Shown piece by piece: positions 24,576-33,908 of a DNA stretch of 64,000 nucleotides. The stretch's first letter is position 1. The number at the start of each line of letters is the position of its first letter. A program made the position numbers and the translations under genes. Origin of the DNA: Lachnospiraceae bacterium (lineage in GTDB: Bacteria > Bacillota > Clostridia > Lachnospirales > Lachnospiraceae); the NCBI GenBank assembly GCA_022845895.1, contig AP025573.1, forward strand, positions 2,576,501-2,640,500. The letters run 5' to 3'. A model generated the notes under the pieces. The model was not told the DNA's origin. It made no database searches and saw nothing but the letters and a program-made list of their open reading frames with translations.

Positions 24576-25849
24576 ATTGCCTGTCCTCCCTGCCACTGTT
24601 CATCAGCAGACCTTATACTGCCTGCTACAGCACTTGCTGCCACCGTGAGCGGAGATCCGAGATAGATCTTGCCGTCCCTGCTGCCCATACGTCCCAGAAA
24701 GTTCCGGTTGCTCGATGAGATGCACGTCTCTCCGGATGCGATAAGCCCGCTGTGCAGCCCTACGCACACCCCGCATGTAGGCGCCATGATGATGCCTCCT
24801 GCCCCTGCGATTACATCAAGATAACCGAGTCTTCCGGCCGCCCGCCATATATTTCTCGAAGCCGGGGATACCAGAAGGCGCACGCCTGAAGCCACCTTTT
24901 TCCCTCTCAGATACTGCGCCGCCATTTTCAGGTCGTTCAGCCGCCCGCCGGTACAGGATCCGAGATATGCCTGCTGTATCTTTACATCGCCCACATTGTC
25001 AACATCTGTCACACGGTCCACCTCATGGGGACAGGCCACCTGTGGCCTCAACTCCTCTGCCCGGAACCGGTATGTCCGGCAGAAAGTGGCATCTTCATCG
25101 CTGAAGCACGGTTCGTATTCGTCTATGCCAAGACTTTCAAGATATTCCCTTGTCGTATTGTCAAATGGCATAAGTCCGGCCTTAGCCCCCATCTCAACCG
25201 CCATGTTCGTTACCGCCATGCGTTCATCCATAGAGAGCTTCTGAATCGTATTCCCCTGGTATTCCACAGACATGTACGTCGCTCCCGCGTGACCGATTGT
25301 TCCTATAGTACGAAGTGACAGGTCTTTTGCCATCACATTGGATGACATACTGCCTTCCCATATGACCCGGATTGACTCGGGCACTTTCAGCCACGTCCGC
25401 CCCGTCGCGAGGATACCAAGCATCTCTGTAGACCCTACTCCACTAGCAAATGCATTGAGCGCGCCACCCATGCAAGTGTGGGAATCTGTTCCGAGCACTA
25501 TCATTCCGGGCCTGACATTGCCCGTCTCTGCCATCACCTGATGGCACGGCCCCTCGAACTCATAATAATTCCGTATGCCGTTTAAAGCCGCCCACTCTCT
25601 TGTAAACTTCACAATCTCCGCCTGCTGTATGCTGGCCGGAGGCGTATAATGGTCTGAGATGATGACGACTTTTTCCGGGTCCCATACCGGCTTGCCGAGT
25701 TCCTTCAGCTGTTCCGCAATCTGGATACGGGGGCCGAGTATATCGTCCATCATAGCCCGGTCCACATCCACCCATACGATATCGCCCGGTTTCACATCTG
25801 CAACTTTTGCCGCTCTGGCAATCATCTTTTCTGCTAATGTCTTTCCCAT
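24572..25849 (-). CDS. Aconitase-family hydratase, large 4Fe-4S subunit (LeuC/DmdA-like)
   Basis: This protein of 425 residues has the typical start MGKTLAEKMIARAAK and the motif VLGTDSHTCMGGALNAFASG. The three cluster cysteines lie in YLGSCTGGR and APTCGVCVG, and a basic substrate loop SSSNRNFLGRMGS is present. It belongs to the LeuC/HacA/DmdA branch of 4Fe-4S hydro-lyases. Of several in-frame starts, the ATG at 25849 fits both the family N-terminus and the AGG ribosome binding site. It begins five bases after the PrpF stop and overlaps the small-subunit gene. The true substrate is inferred from the operon, not from residues. Confidence 0.9.
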   Translation of the reverse strand: MGKTLAEKMIARAAKVADVKPGDIVWVDVDRAMMDDILGPRIQIAEQLKELGKPVWDPEKVVIISDHYTPPASIQQAEIVKFTREWAALNGIRNYYEFEGPCHQVMAETGNVRPGMIVLGTDSHTCMGGALNAFASGVGSTEMLGILATGRTWLKVPESIRVIWEGSMSSNVMAKDLSLRTIGTIGHAGATYMSVEYQGNTIQKLSMDERMAVTNMAVEMGAKAGLMPFDNTTREYLESLGIDEYEPCFSDEDATFCRTYRFRAEELRPQVACPHEVDRVTDVDNVGDVKIQQAYLGSCTGGRLNDLKMAAQYLRGKKVASGVRLLVSPASRNIWRAAGRLGYLDVIAGAGGIIMAPTCGVCVGLHSGLIASGETCISSSNRNFLGRMGSRDGKIYLGSPLTVAASAVAGSIRSADEQWQGGQAI

Positions 25850-25854
25850 ATGCA

Positions 25855-27009
25855 TCACCTGTAATGTCTTTCCGGCAGATATACGATGCCGTCCATTATC
25901 CTTCTCGCAGTTCTGTATACGCCTGCCTTTTTCAGCTCGATTCTGTCCGTGTCCACATCCACCTCAGATTCGACAGGTATCCTGCCTGACGGATGGCCGA
26001 TATACACCTGCGCCCTATCTTTTGCCTCTTCTTTCAGCACGTCATACACTACACTTCCGGGTATGCGCAGTGCCGCCGCCGTGGCCACGGTACCTGTTAT
26101 CGGATATGCCTTGTGCATCTTCAGCATGAACAATAGTCTGGCTGTCACGTCAATCTCCTCTTTGCCGACCTTCTCGCCATTGACCGCCACATAGCTGGAC
26201 GGTTCAGATACGATGGAGAAAAACGGGTTATACGGACTTTTGGCAGCCGCCTCTTCCGGCCTGCCGCATAGTCCGAACCGCACTGCCGCCTCGCCTCTTA
26301 TCTTCTCTATCAATCGCATCAAAGATGCGTTATGTTCTATTTCATACGGGCTCTCTGTCCCTTTCATATCAAGGGCTTCTGCCTTGATAAATACGACCGG
26401 ATTGCCCGCGTCTATGAGCGTGACCTCATATGAGCGTCCCTCTGCCTGGATTACATCTCTCACATTACCGGTAGGCAGAAGCTTTCCTGTAAGCCCTCCT
26501 GCCGTATCCGACCAGTCCAGCGTAATCTTCGCCCCGGTTCCTGGCACCCCGTCAATCCTGAAATCGCCTGCACATATCGCCCTTCCTTCTTCCGTCGGCA
26601 CATAGGCGGTTAGAATCTTACCGGTATTCTTCATGTGGATACGCACCTTTGCAAGCGGTCCGTCCGCACGGACCATCCCTTCGTCGATGGCATAAGGCCC
26701 TACTGCTGAGGATATGTTCCCGCAGTTTCCGCTGTAATCCACTTTATCGGTATCAAAGCTGACCTGGGCAAACGTATAATCTACATCCGCGTCTTTTCTG
26801 GACGAAGGACCGATGATGGCCAGCTTGCTTGTGAGCACGTCAGCCCCTCCCAGCCCGTCTATCTGTCTCGTATCAGGGCTGCCAAACACAGCCCTGATAA
26901 CCTCATCCCTTGCTTCAGGGTCTGACGGCAGTTCATTTTCCCTGATAAATATTCCTTTGCTCGTTCCGCCTCTGACAATCGAACATCTTAAGCTTTTTCT
27001 GACTTCCAT
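25855..27009 (-). CDS. PrpF-family double-bond isomerase (methylaconitate/methylitaconate isomerase type)
   Basis: This 384-residue protein has the N-terminal MRCS-like IVRGGTSKGIFI (Lys18), the catalytic cysteine in DYSGNCGNISSAVG (Cys96) and the late MHKAYPITGTV block. The diaminopimelate-epimerase-like family moves C=C bonds in unsaturated di- and tricarboxylic acids. Members are PrpF (2-methylaconitate), Mii (3-methylitaconate to dimethylmaleate) and GalD (oxalomesaconate). Directly next to a LeuCD/DmdAB-type hydratase, the Mii role or an itaconate-to-citraconate version is the best fit. Only the family is certain. Confidence 0.9.
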   Translation of the reverse strand: MEVRKSLRCSIVRGGTSKGIFIRENELPSDPEARDEVIRAVFGSPDTRQIDGLGGADVLTSKLAIIGPSSRKDADVDYTFAQVSFDTDKVDYSGNCGNISSAVGPYAIDEGMVRADGPLAKVRIHMKNTGKILTAYVPTEEGRAICAGDFRIDGVPGTGAKITLDWSDTAGGLTGKLLPTGNVRDVIQAEGRSYEVTLIDAGNPVVFIKAEALDMKGTESPYEIEHNASLMRLIEKIRGEAAVRFGLCGRPEEAAAKSPYNPFFSIVSEPSSYVAVNGEKVGKEEIDVTARLLFMLKMHKAYPITGTVATAAALRIPGSVVYDVLKEEAKDRAQVYIGHPSGRIPVESEVDVDTDRIELKKAGVYRTARRIMDGIVYLPERHYR

Positions 27010-27072
27010 CTATGCATGCCCTCCTTCAGACCCATTTTCCTTCCTCTGTCTTACCGCAGCTTTGATTCTGCT

Positions 27073-28479
27073 TTAATTCTTCATCACATCTCCGAACAGT
27101 TCTTCATCTGACGGTATCGTTCCTTTTATTGGAACTGACAGCCATGTATTGTTCAGGAAATGCTTCAGCGTGATATTCTCTGATACGATATTGCCGCCCC
27201 ATGTGCCACACCCAAGCGAACCGGTAAATGGCATTCCATTGTTCCAGTCTCCGCTGTTGCCCACGCTCTGAGGCTGTCGCACCATCACCCGCGTCGTCTT
27301 CGTGTTCAGCGCAAGCGCAAGGATATGTTCCTCATCCTTGGATTGGATGCCGCAGGAATGTCCTGCTCCCTGGTACGCATGAATCTCATTTACAATCTGT
27401 ACGGCCTCGTCAAATCCCTTATACTTATATACTGCCAGCACGACGCTCAGCTTCTCTCCTGAGAATGGGTATTCCGCTCCTCTGCCAGACTCTTCCACGA
27501 GGATAAACTCGCAGTCATCCGGTACGTCATCGATTCCTGCTATCTGTGCGATTCTTTTCGCCGGCTGCGTCACGATGTCCCGATTCAATATGTGGTTCTC
27601 CGGGAACTGTGGCCACAAAGCCTTCTCAAGCTTCTGCTTGTCTTCTTCCGCCACAAGGTACGCTCCCTCTCCCTTCAGACATTCGATAAACGCGTCATAG
27701 ATCTCCTCCTGTACGACGATAGCATTCTCGCATGAGCAGCCGGACGCATAGTCGAACACCTTGCTCACATGTACGTTACGTGCCGCCTCCTTTAAGTCTG
27801 CCGTCTCATCGATGACTACGACCGCGTTGCCCACGCCCACACCATAGGCGGGGGTACCGGAACTGTACGCAGCCTTCACCATGCCTGCGCCGCCCGTCGC
27901 GATGACGAGGTCTGCCTGTTCCATAATCTCCCGGCTCATCTCCATCGTCGGATGCTCCGCGCAGACAATCAGGTCCTCCGGCGCGCCGTAGCGCTTCAGA
28001 ACATCCCGCATCACTTCAGCCACAAGATATGTCGTCTTCTGGCTTCTGGGATGAGGGGAGAAGATAATTGCATTGCGGCTTTTCACCGCCAGCATCCCCT
28101 GTGTCGCCGGACATAATTCCGGCTGCGTCGTAGGGATGAGAGAGCCGATGACGCCGACCGGCTTGGCAATCCTGCGGATTCCCGTCTCCTTGTCTTCTTC
28201 CACCACACCGACAGACTTCTGGGGATTGATGTCGCTCAGCACGCCTCTCACTTTTTTGTACAGCTTGCCAAGCTTCGCCTCATAGGTCCCCATCCGCGTC
28301 TCCTCAAGGCAGAACTTTGCTATCCTCTCTACGGTTTCCTCCTGGACGAGCGCCCATCCAACGGCCCTCGACAGCCGGTCCACCTGTTCCTGGCTGTATG
28401 TATCTGCCACAGCCTGGGCTTTTCTGGCCCGCTCCACCAGTCCCTTCACATATTCGTGCTCATTCCTCTTTTCAGACAT
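27073..28479 (-). CDS. CoA-acylating aldehyde dehydrogenase
   Basis: This protein of 468 residues belongs to the AdhE-N/EutE/SauS branch, which interconverts aldehyde + CoA + NAD(P)+ and acyl-CoA. The catalytic cysteine is Cys248 in SGCSCENAIV (Cys-x-x-Glu, as in the acylating group), and IPTTQPELCPATQ near 115-127 matches the same branch. SauS (sulfoacetaldehyde) and AdhE are the nearest known types by eye. In this operon it could feed the CoA thioester steps or dispose of acyl-CoA as aldehyde for NADH balance. The substrate is unknown. Confidence 0.88.
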   Translation of the reverse strand: MSEKRNEHEYVKGLVERARKAQAVADTYSQEQVDRLSRAVGWALVQEETVERIAKFCLEETRMGTYEAKLGKLYKKVRGVLSDINPQKSVGVVEEDKETGIRRIAKPVGVIGSLIPTTQPELCPATQGMLAVKSRNAIIFSPHPRSQKTTYLVAEVMRDVLKRYGAPEDLIVCAEHPTMEMSREIMEQADLVIATGGAGMVKAAYSSGTPAYGVGVGNAVVVIDETADLKEAARNVHVSKVFDYASGCSCENAIVVQEEIYDAFIECLKGEGAYLVAEEDKQKLEKALWPQFPENHILNRDIVTQPAKRIAQIAGIDDVPDDCEFILVEESGRGAEYPFSGEKLSVVLAVYKYKGFDEAVQIVNEIHAYQGAGHSCGIQSKDEEHILALALNTKTTRVMVRQPQSVGNSGDWNNGMPFTGSLGCGTWGGNIVSENITLKHFLNNTWLSVPIKGTIPSDEELFGDVMKN

Positions 28480-28531
28480 GATTCATTCCTTCTTTCTCTC
28501 TAATATCCTTATGTAGCGTCCACGTTGCCTG

Positions 28532-29434
28532 TCATATGTTGTCATACGTGCATGCATTCAGCATATTGCCAGTCAGATTGGCATGTACCGTCTTCCTGAC
28601 AAGCGCCGCGGCCTTCAGCAGCTTCTCCTGGCACACGCCGTGGGCTATCTCCATGTAGTCCAGCATGTTCACCAGATCTTCTGTGGCCACATTTCCTGCA
28701 GCTCCCGGTGCGAAGGGGCATCCTCCGAGCCCCCCAATGGAAGACTCGAACGAATCTATGCCCTCCTGCATGGCAGCCAGGATATTGGCAAGCCCTAATC
28801 CTCTCGTATTATGAAGATGGAACGTAAACGTGGCATCCGGATAGCTCTGTCTCACATCCGCGGCAAGCATGGCGGTCTGCTTCGGATTGGCAATCCCAAT
28901 CGTATCACACAATACAAACTCTTCTATCCCCGCATCCCTTCCTGTGTCAATCAGCTTATATACCTGTTCCCGGCTCACTTTACCTGCATAGGGGCAGCCG
29001 AATGCTGTCGCGATATCCAGTCTTATCTTCAGCTCCGGCACAGCCTCCCTAATGTTCCTCAACTCTTCTGCCGACTCCTCTGTCGTCCTGTTCACATTTG
29101 CTTTATTGTGAGCCTCGCTTGCAGAGATGACATAGCTTACTTCTTTTACACCGCAGGACATGGCGTTCCTTGCCCCTCTGGCATTCGGCGTGAGAGCGAT
29201 CTTGCGAAGCCTCTCAGCCGGATAGTCCACGGATGCCGCAAGCGCCATCGCATCCGCCATCTGCGGCACGGCCTTCGGATGCACGAAAGATGTAATCTCC
29301 ATATCTCTGACCCCTGCATCCACAAGGCTGTCGATGATCCTCTTCTTATCGGCGGTGTCAATAAAATCCTTTACATTCTGGAAACCGTCCCTTGGCCCAA
29401 CTTCTATAATCTTAACCTTCTCCGGCAGTCTCAT
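28532..29434 (-). CDS. HMG-CoA-lyase-family acyl-CoA lyase
   Basis: This 300-residue TIM barrel has the full HMG-CoA lyase active site: Arg15-Asp16 (EVGPRDGFQN), His206 and His208 (FHLHNT), and Cys239 in the signature GLGGCPFAPGAAGN. It should cleave a 3-hydroxy-3-methyl acyl-CoA into acetyl- or acyl-CoA plus a keto acid. HMG-CoA itself (leucine breakdown) is one choice. R-citramalyl-CoA, split to acetyl-CoA and pyruvate by a lyase of this family in Chloroflexus, fits better beside a CaiB/BaiF transferase and a hydratase. It begins 11 bases after the transferase gene. Confidence 0.9.
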   Translation of the reverse strand: MRLPEKVKIIEVGPRDGFQNVKDFIDTADKKRIIDSLVDAGVRDMEITSFVHPKAVPQMADAMALAASVDYPAERLRKIALTPNARGARNAMSCGVKEVSYVISASEAHNKANVNRTTEESAEELRNIREAVPELKIRLDIATAFGCPYAGKVSREQVYKLIDTGRDAGIEEFVLCDTIGIANPKQTAMLAADVRQSYPDATFTFHLHNTRGLGLANILAAMQEGIDSFESSIGGLGGCPFAPGAAGNVATEDLVNMLDYMEIAHGVCQEKLLKAAALVRKTVHANLTGNMLNACTYDNI

Positions 29435-29445
29435 AAGAATCTCCT

Positions 29446-30639
29446 TTACACTATCCCCTGCATCTCCAGCTCTTCTAACTGACCGGCAGACAGGCCGAGC
29501 AGGTCCCTGTACACTTCTTCATTGTGCTGTCCGAGAAGCGGGGCAGGCCTGTCAATCTGCGGATTCGTCTCGGTCATCTTGAACTGCGAGCCGTTCAATA
29601 CCGTATCACCGGCGACCGGATGCTGCACATGTACGAACATTTCCCTGGCCTGTGCATGAGGGTCTTCCACGACCTGCGCCAGATTATTGATTGGCGACGC
29701 AGGGACGCCGTTCTCAAGAAGCAGCTCCACAGCATCCTTGGTCGTAAAATTACTCGTCCATTCCTGTATGACAGGGCGCAGCTCCATGTAACGCTCCACA
29801 CGCTTCGGATTCTTATCATATCGTTCGTCCAGCGCCAGCTGAGGCCTGCCCATCACTTCGCACAGCTTCACCCAGAGCTTGTCGTTCGCCGCCCCGATTA
29901 CCATCATACCGTCTTTCGTCTCAAACGTATCCGTAGGGTAATTGGATTCATAGCGGTTTCCTATCCGTTCCGGAAGCCTGCCGCCCATCGTATAGATTGG
30001 ATAGATGATCTGCATGCTTGCGATACCGGAATCCATCATACCGATGTCCACTTTCTGGCCGACGCCCGTACTGTTCCTGTATTGGAGCGCAGCCAGCAGG
30101 CCGATGGCGAGAGAATATCCCGCCAGGCTGTCTGCCATCGCCGTCCCGACTCTTGTCGGACCGCCGTCCGGCCACCCGGTCACGCTCATAAGTCCGCAGC
30201 TCGCCTGTCCGATGACATCATAGCCCGGGCGCTGCGTATACGGCCCGTAATGCCCGAAACCGGACACTGCCCCGTATATGATCTTCGGGTTCCTCTCTTT
30301 CAGCACCTCATATCCAAGGCCAAGCTTCTCCATCACACCCGGACGGTAGTTCTCCACCACGATGTCAGCTTTCTCCACCATGCCAAGAAACAGCTCTTTT
30401 CCTTCCGGCTTCTTCAGATTTAACGTGATTCCCGTCTTGTTCCGGTTTACATTCATATAGTATCCGCTCTCTCCGTTCACGAAAGGACCGAAACTGCGGC
30501 TGTCATCTCCCTTGCCCGGTATCTCTATCTTAATCACTTCTGCTCCCAGATCTGCCAGCATCATCGTGCAGAACGGACCTGCAAGGACACGGCTCAAATC
30601 CAGGATACGAATACCACTAAGAGCGCCTTTTGTCTTCAT
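29446..30639 (-). CDS. CaiB/BaiF family (class III) CoA-transferase
   Basis: This 397-residue enzyme has the class III pattern: IRILDLSRVLAGPFCTMMLADLGAEVIKIE at the N-terminus, DIVVENYRPGVMEKLGLG, and the catalytic Asp141 in RPGYDVIGQA. It would move CoA from a donor thioester to a carboxylic acid. Pairing with an HMG-CoA-lyase-type enzyme matches the succinyl-CoA:D-citramalate transferase and R-citramalyl-CoA lyase pair of Chloroflexus. The ATG at 30639 has AGAAGG eight bases upstream; a GTG at 30648 is also in frame. Confidence 0.9.
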   Translation of the reverse strand: MKTKGALSGIRILDLSRVLAGPFCTMMLADLGAEVIKIEIPGKGDDSRSFGPFVNGESGYYMNVNRNKTGITLNLKKPEGKELFLGMVEKADIVVENYRPGVMEKLGLGYEVLKERNPKIIYGAVSGFGHYGPYTQRPGYDVIGQASCGLMSVTGWPDGGPTRVGTAMADSLAGYSLAIGLLAALQYRNSTGVGQKVDIGMMDSGIASMQIIYPIYTMGGRLPERIGNRYESNYPTDTFETKDGMMVIGAANDKLWVKLCEVMGRPQLALDERYDKNPKRVERYMELRPVIQEWTSNFTTKDAVELLLENGVPASPINNLAQVVEDPHAQAREMFVHVQHPVAGDTVLNGSQFKMTETNPQIDRPAPLLGQHNEEVYRDLLGLSAGQLEELEMQGIV

Positions 30640-30669
30640 ATCATTCACCTTCTTCTATCCCGGCGCCGC

Positions 30670-31788
30670 TTATTCCATCCCGACTCTCGGAAGTCCGTAG
30701 ACAGAACGCCAGCCTTCGCTTCCAGGTTCTTTTAAGTAAGCAGCTATCTCTTCCTCCGTGCGGTGTGTCACTTCCTCTGTCGGCGGAACCGTGCCGGCAG
30801 GGAATGCCTCCAGCAGTTCATCCACACAGTAGGTGAGATATTCACATGCCGCCAGTATCGGACGCTTTGCCTTCCTCGCCTCGGCGATGGCAGGGCTTCC
30901 CACTACCCCCTCTGGCGTACCTTTATACGTAATCGGAGAAGTCATCTCCGTCTCGCTCCATCTCTGAGGCCTGTGGAAGCTGTCGGTGGAATTGTCGAAT
31001 CTTCCCGGCTCAAAGTAACTCTTCGGATGCGTCTCATCTGCATGGCTTAAGTCCACCATTCCTTCAGGAAAGCAGAGCATCCCCACCGAAGTCTCACATT
31101 CGTCTGCATGTACGAACGGCGTCTTAACCATATCTTCTTTTGCTCCCGGGTAGAAGAATTCGCGGATAGCGCGGTGCCAGTCCATCACCTGGATGATACA
31201 TGGAAGCTGATACCGGTACAGGAATTCATGAAGTGCCGTCTCCAGCACCCAGAGCTGCCCGTGGTTGTTGATATAGATCTGCTTGCGGAAACCGTCGTTC
31301 CACAGGCCAAGCATCGTCGCGACAAGCGTCTCCACCGCTACCCTCTGCGGAACCATAACCGTACCCGGCATGCCGAGATGGTGGTATGGATGCGCTCCGT
31401 ATGGAAGAGGATTGTATGCCAGATTCACCTCGCAGCCGTCTTTTGCCGTCGCGCGGCGGACGCCTTCTGCGATGGACTGGCACTGGAACGTATCGAGCGC
31501 AGATACGGTATGCATGCCGTGGCATTCGGTACACCCTACCGGCACGAGCACCACATCATTTTTCTTTCTCTTCTCGACGACCTTCCACCTCGGTGTCGTC
31601 TGGATATATGTATCTGCGATACCGATTTCTGACGGTGACGGAATCTCGTAACGTTCTTTCAAGAGCCGGTCTACTTCTTCCTCACTCATATCCCATATCT
31701 TTTTCTTCAGCTGCCCGACCTTCGTATTCTCAAATGTAATTGCCGGATGCTCTGTCGTAATCCATATGTTGCTTCCATAGTCTGCCAT
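30670..31788 (-). CDS. iolN: Creatininase-fold hydrolase, probable 3-dehydro-scyllo-inosose hydrolase
   Basis: This 372-residue protein carries creatininase metal-site motifs: PVGCTECHGMH (Glu88, His90), ALDTF (Asp99), NNHGQLW and VHADECETS. Its N-terminal block (VGQLKKKIWDMSEEEVDRLL) and the C-terminal GWRSVYGLPR match what I recall for IolN, the zinc-type hydrolase of the Thermotoga inositol route. IolN opens the ring of 3-dehydro-scyllo-inosose to give 5-dehydro-L-gluconate. Support comes from the IolM-like and IolG-like dehydrogenases 13-21 kb away. The recognition is from memory of the family; plain amidohydrolase activity remains possible. Confidence 0.75.
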   Translation of the reverse strand: MADYGSNIWITTEHPAITFENTKVGQLKKKIWDMSEEEVDRLLKERYEIPSPSEIGIADTYIQTTPRWKVVEKRKKNDVVLVPVGCTECHGMHTVSALDTFQCQSIAEGVRRATAKDGCEVNLAYNPLPYGAHPYHHLGMPGTVMVPQRVAVETLVATMLGLWNDGFRKQIYINNHGQLWVLETALHEFLYRYQLPCIIQVMDWHRAIREFFYPGAKEDMVKTPFVHADECETSVGMLCFPEGMVDLSHADETHPKSYFEPGRFDNSTDSFHRPQRWSETEMTSPITYKGTPEGVVGSPAIAEARKAKRPILAACEYLTYCVDELLEAFPAGTVPPTEEVTHRTEEEIAAYLKEPGSEGWRSVYGLPRVGME

Positions 31789-31807
31789 ATTCTCTTCCTC
31801 CTTTTAA

Positions 31808-32902
31808 TTATCTGTTCCTGTATTCTTCCAGCCTGTCTTTTTCTTCATTGGCCAGAACCATCACCTTCACCGCCTCATCTTTGTGCTCGATGGCCCGGTC
31901 GAATGCATCCTGAATCTTCTCCAACGGATAATATGATGTGATGAATCTTGTGAAATCAATCTCATCCTTTACCCGTCCCATGAACTTGATCGTCTTCGTG
32001 AAGAACCACGGCTGTCCGGCGCTTCCCTGAAGATTCAGCCCCTTCCAGATTGCTTTTCCTATTTCTATCGGAATCTTCCGGCCGATAGAGTGCCCGATAA
32101 AGCGGATCCTCGCATGAGGTCTTGCGACGTCTACCGTCATGCTGACACCGGCATCGCTTCCGGTGCACTCCACGACAAAGCTTGCGCCTTTGCCTTCCGT
32201 ATGTTCAAGCACAACTTGCTCCACGTCTTCCTCGAACGGATCGATCGTCACATCAACGCCGACGACCTCTTCCGCCATCTTCCTGCGGAATGCAATCGGT
32301 TCCACCACGATGACTTTTGCGCCGGCCGCCTTGCATATGGTCGCTGCAAAGAGCCCGATGGCGCCCGCCCCGAAGATGACGCAGTCATCTGTCCTGGCCA
32401 CGTATCCGTCCCTTCCGTAGATACTGTAGTAAGCTACAGAGCAAGGTTCCACGAGGGCGCCTTCCACATACGTCATGTTATCCGGAATCCTATAGCAGAA
32501 CTGTTCTTCGCCCACGAGATATTCTCCCATGCCGCCAGGCGCGGACGGCATGAACCCGACTTCATTCCAGTTCGTACAGTAGGAATTGTTGATTCCCTCC
32601 TTGCAGATGTCACACCGGTTGCATGAATTCGCACATTCTCCCGTGACACGGTCTCCCACTTTGAGGGATATGACATCGGAACCGACGGCTGCCACTTCGC
32701 CGCACCACTCATGTCCCGGCGTATAAGGACCGAGGTCATAGCGCCCCTCTTTCGAATGTCCGAGATAACATTCCACGTCAGATCCGCATATACCTGACGC
32801 GTGCACTTTTACAAGAATCTGTGTCGATTTCAGTTCCGGCACCTGGACCTCTTCCAGTCTCAGATCTTCTGGTCCATACATAAAAGCATCTAATGATTTC
32901 AT
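31808..32902 (-). CDS. Zinc-dependent medium-chain alcohol dehydrogenase, sorbitol dehydrogenase-like
   Basis: This 364-residue MDR enzyme has catalytic zinc ligands in GICGSDVE (Cys38) and PGHEWCGE, a structural zinc site CNRCDICKEGINNSYC, and the nucleotide fold CVIFGAGAIGLFAA with a Glu suited to NAD. It should oxidise a polyol or reduce a keto-sugar. Next to the IolN-like hydrolase it could act on 5-dehydro-gluconate or tagaturonate, but the substrate is not shown by the sequence. It lies 19 bases upstream of iolN in the same run. Confidence 0.88.
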   Translation of the reverse strand: MKSLDAFMYGPEDLRLEEVQVPELKSTQILVKVHASGICGSDVECYLGHSKEGRYDLGPYTPGHEWCGEVAAVGSDVISLKVGDRVTGECANSCNRCDICKEGINNSYCTNWNEVGFMPSAPGGMGEYLVGEEQFCYRIPDNMTYVEGALVEPCSVAYYSIYGRDGYVARTDDCVIFGAGAIGLFAATICKAAGAKVIVVEPIAFRRKMAEEVVGVDVTIDPFEEDVEQVVLEHTEGKGASFVVECTGSDAGVSMTVDVARPHARIRFIGHSIGRKIPIEIGKAIWKGLNLQGSAGQPWFFTKTIKFMGRVKDEIDFTRFITSYYPLEKIQDAFDRAIEHKDEAVKVMVLANEEKDRLEEYRNR

Positions 32903-32936
32903 CGTTTTTCCTCCTTCTTTATGTGCAGCAGTCCGT

Positions 32937-33896
32937 TTATACGCCTGCCAGCATTCCTTTTATCTCTCCGGCCATATGCTCGGACGTAAGGCCGTTCTTC
33001 CCAAGCTGATATCCAAGTGAAGCCGTCACGCCGAAGGTGTCCTGAATCCCCATCATGCGCAGCACGGCGTTTGTCTTCATCCCTGCGAGCACCTCGGACA
33101 CAGCGCTTCCAAGCCCTCCGATTATGTTGTGGTTCTCACATGTCAGTATATAGTCCGTCTCTGCCGCTGCTTTTTTGATGATATCTTTATCAATTGGCTT
33201 GACAGTCGGCATGTTGATGACCCGCACATCGATTCCCTCTGCTGCCAGCAGCTCTGCCGCGTCCAGGGCGATAGCCACGGTTATGCCGCAGGCAAAGACA
33301 GCCACGCTGCCGCCGTCCCGCATCGTCACGCCTCTGCCCGGTTCAAAATGCGGAACTTCCTCATAGACGTTTCTCAGGTACATCTTCGGCTGCCGGAAGT
33401 AGACCGGACCTTCATAATCCGCCATGTATCTCGTAATGGCTTCCAGTTCATACGTGTCCGCCGGTTCTACCACGCACATGCCGGGTATGCTTCTCATCAA
33501 TGCCACGTCTTCCACGCCGATGTGGGTCCCTCCGTTCTTCTCAGCCGTCAGCCCCGCATAGAGTCCGCACACTTTCACATTAGCCTCATTGTAAGCTACC
33601 GCGATGCTCACCTGGTCGCAGGCACGCTTCGACGCGAAGTTGGCAAAAGAACTGGCAAACACGTTTTTGCCGGAAAGGGCAAGACCTGCGGCGGCTGCCA
33701 TACAGTTCTGCTCTGCAATACCGAAGTTGAAATGACGTTCGGGAAATTCCTCCGAAAATGCTTTCGTACCGAAGCATCTCATCAGGTCTGTGTCGCACAC
33801 TATGATATCTTCCTTCTCTTTTCCAAGTTCCACGATCAATTTGCCGAATATCTCTTTGCTTACGAGCGTCCGTTCTTTTTGTGCTGCTTTCTCCAT
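32937..33896 (-). CDS. Transketolase, C-terminal subunit
   Basis: This 319-residue protein has the pyrimidine-binding and C-terminal domains of transketolase. It keeps the catalytic glutamate region FNFGIAEQNCMAAAAGLAL and the phosphate- or substrate-site segment GGTHIGVEDVALMRSIPG. It works only with the N-terminal subunit encoded three bases upstream. The ATG at 33896 has AGGAGG eight bases before it and is preferred over the GTG at 33905. Split transketolases of this kind are often dedicated to unusual ketoses in catabolic operons and are not the housekeeping pentose-phosphate enzyme. Confidence 0.92.
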   Translation of the reverse strand: MEKAAQKERTLVSKEIFGKLIVELGKEKEDIIVCDTDLMRCFGTKAFSEEFPERHFNFGIAEQNCMAAAAGLALSGKNVFASSFANFASKRACDQVSIAVAYNEANVKVCGLYAGLTAEKNGGTHIGVEDVALMRSIPGMCVVEPADTYELEAITRYMADYEGPVYFRQPKMYLRNVYEEVPHFEPGRGVTMRDGGSVAVFACGITVAIALDAAELLAAEGIDVRVINMPTVKPIDKDIIKKAAAETDYILTCENHNIIGGLGSAVSEVLAGMKTNAVLRMMGIQDTFGVTASLGYQLGKNGLTSEHMAGEIKGMLAGV

Positions 33897-33908
33897 CTCC
33901 TTCACCTC

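Noticed and set aside
24099..25849. Leucine biosynthesis leuCD
   Set aside because: No leuA or leuB is present, and the genes are embedded in a catabolic operon next to a PrpF isomerase.
19748..30639. Bile acid 7-dehydroxylation (bai) genes
   Set aside because: OYE and CaiB/BaiF families occur, but there is no BaiB ligase, BaiE dehydratase or BaiA partner, and the neighbours point elsewhere.
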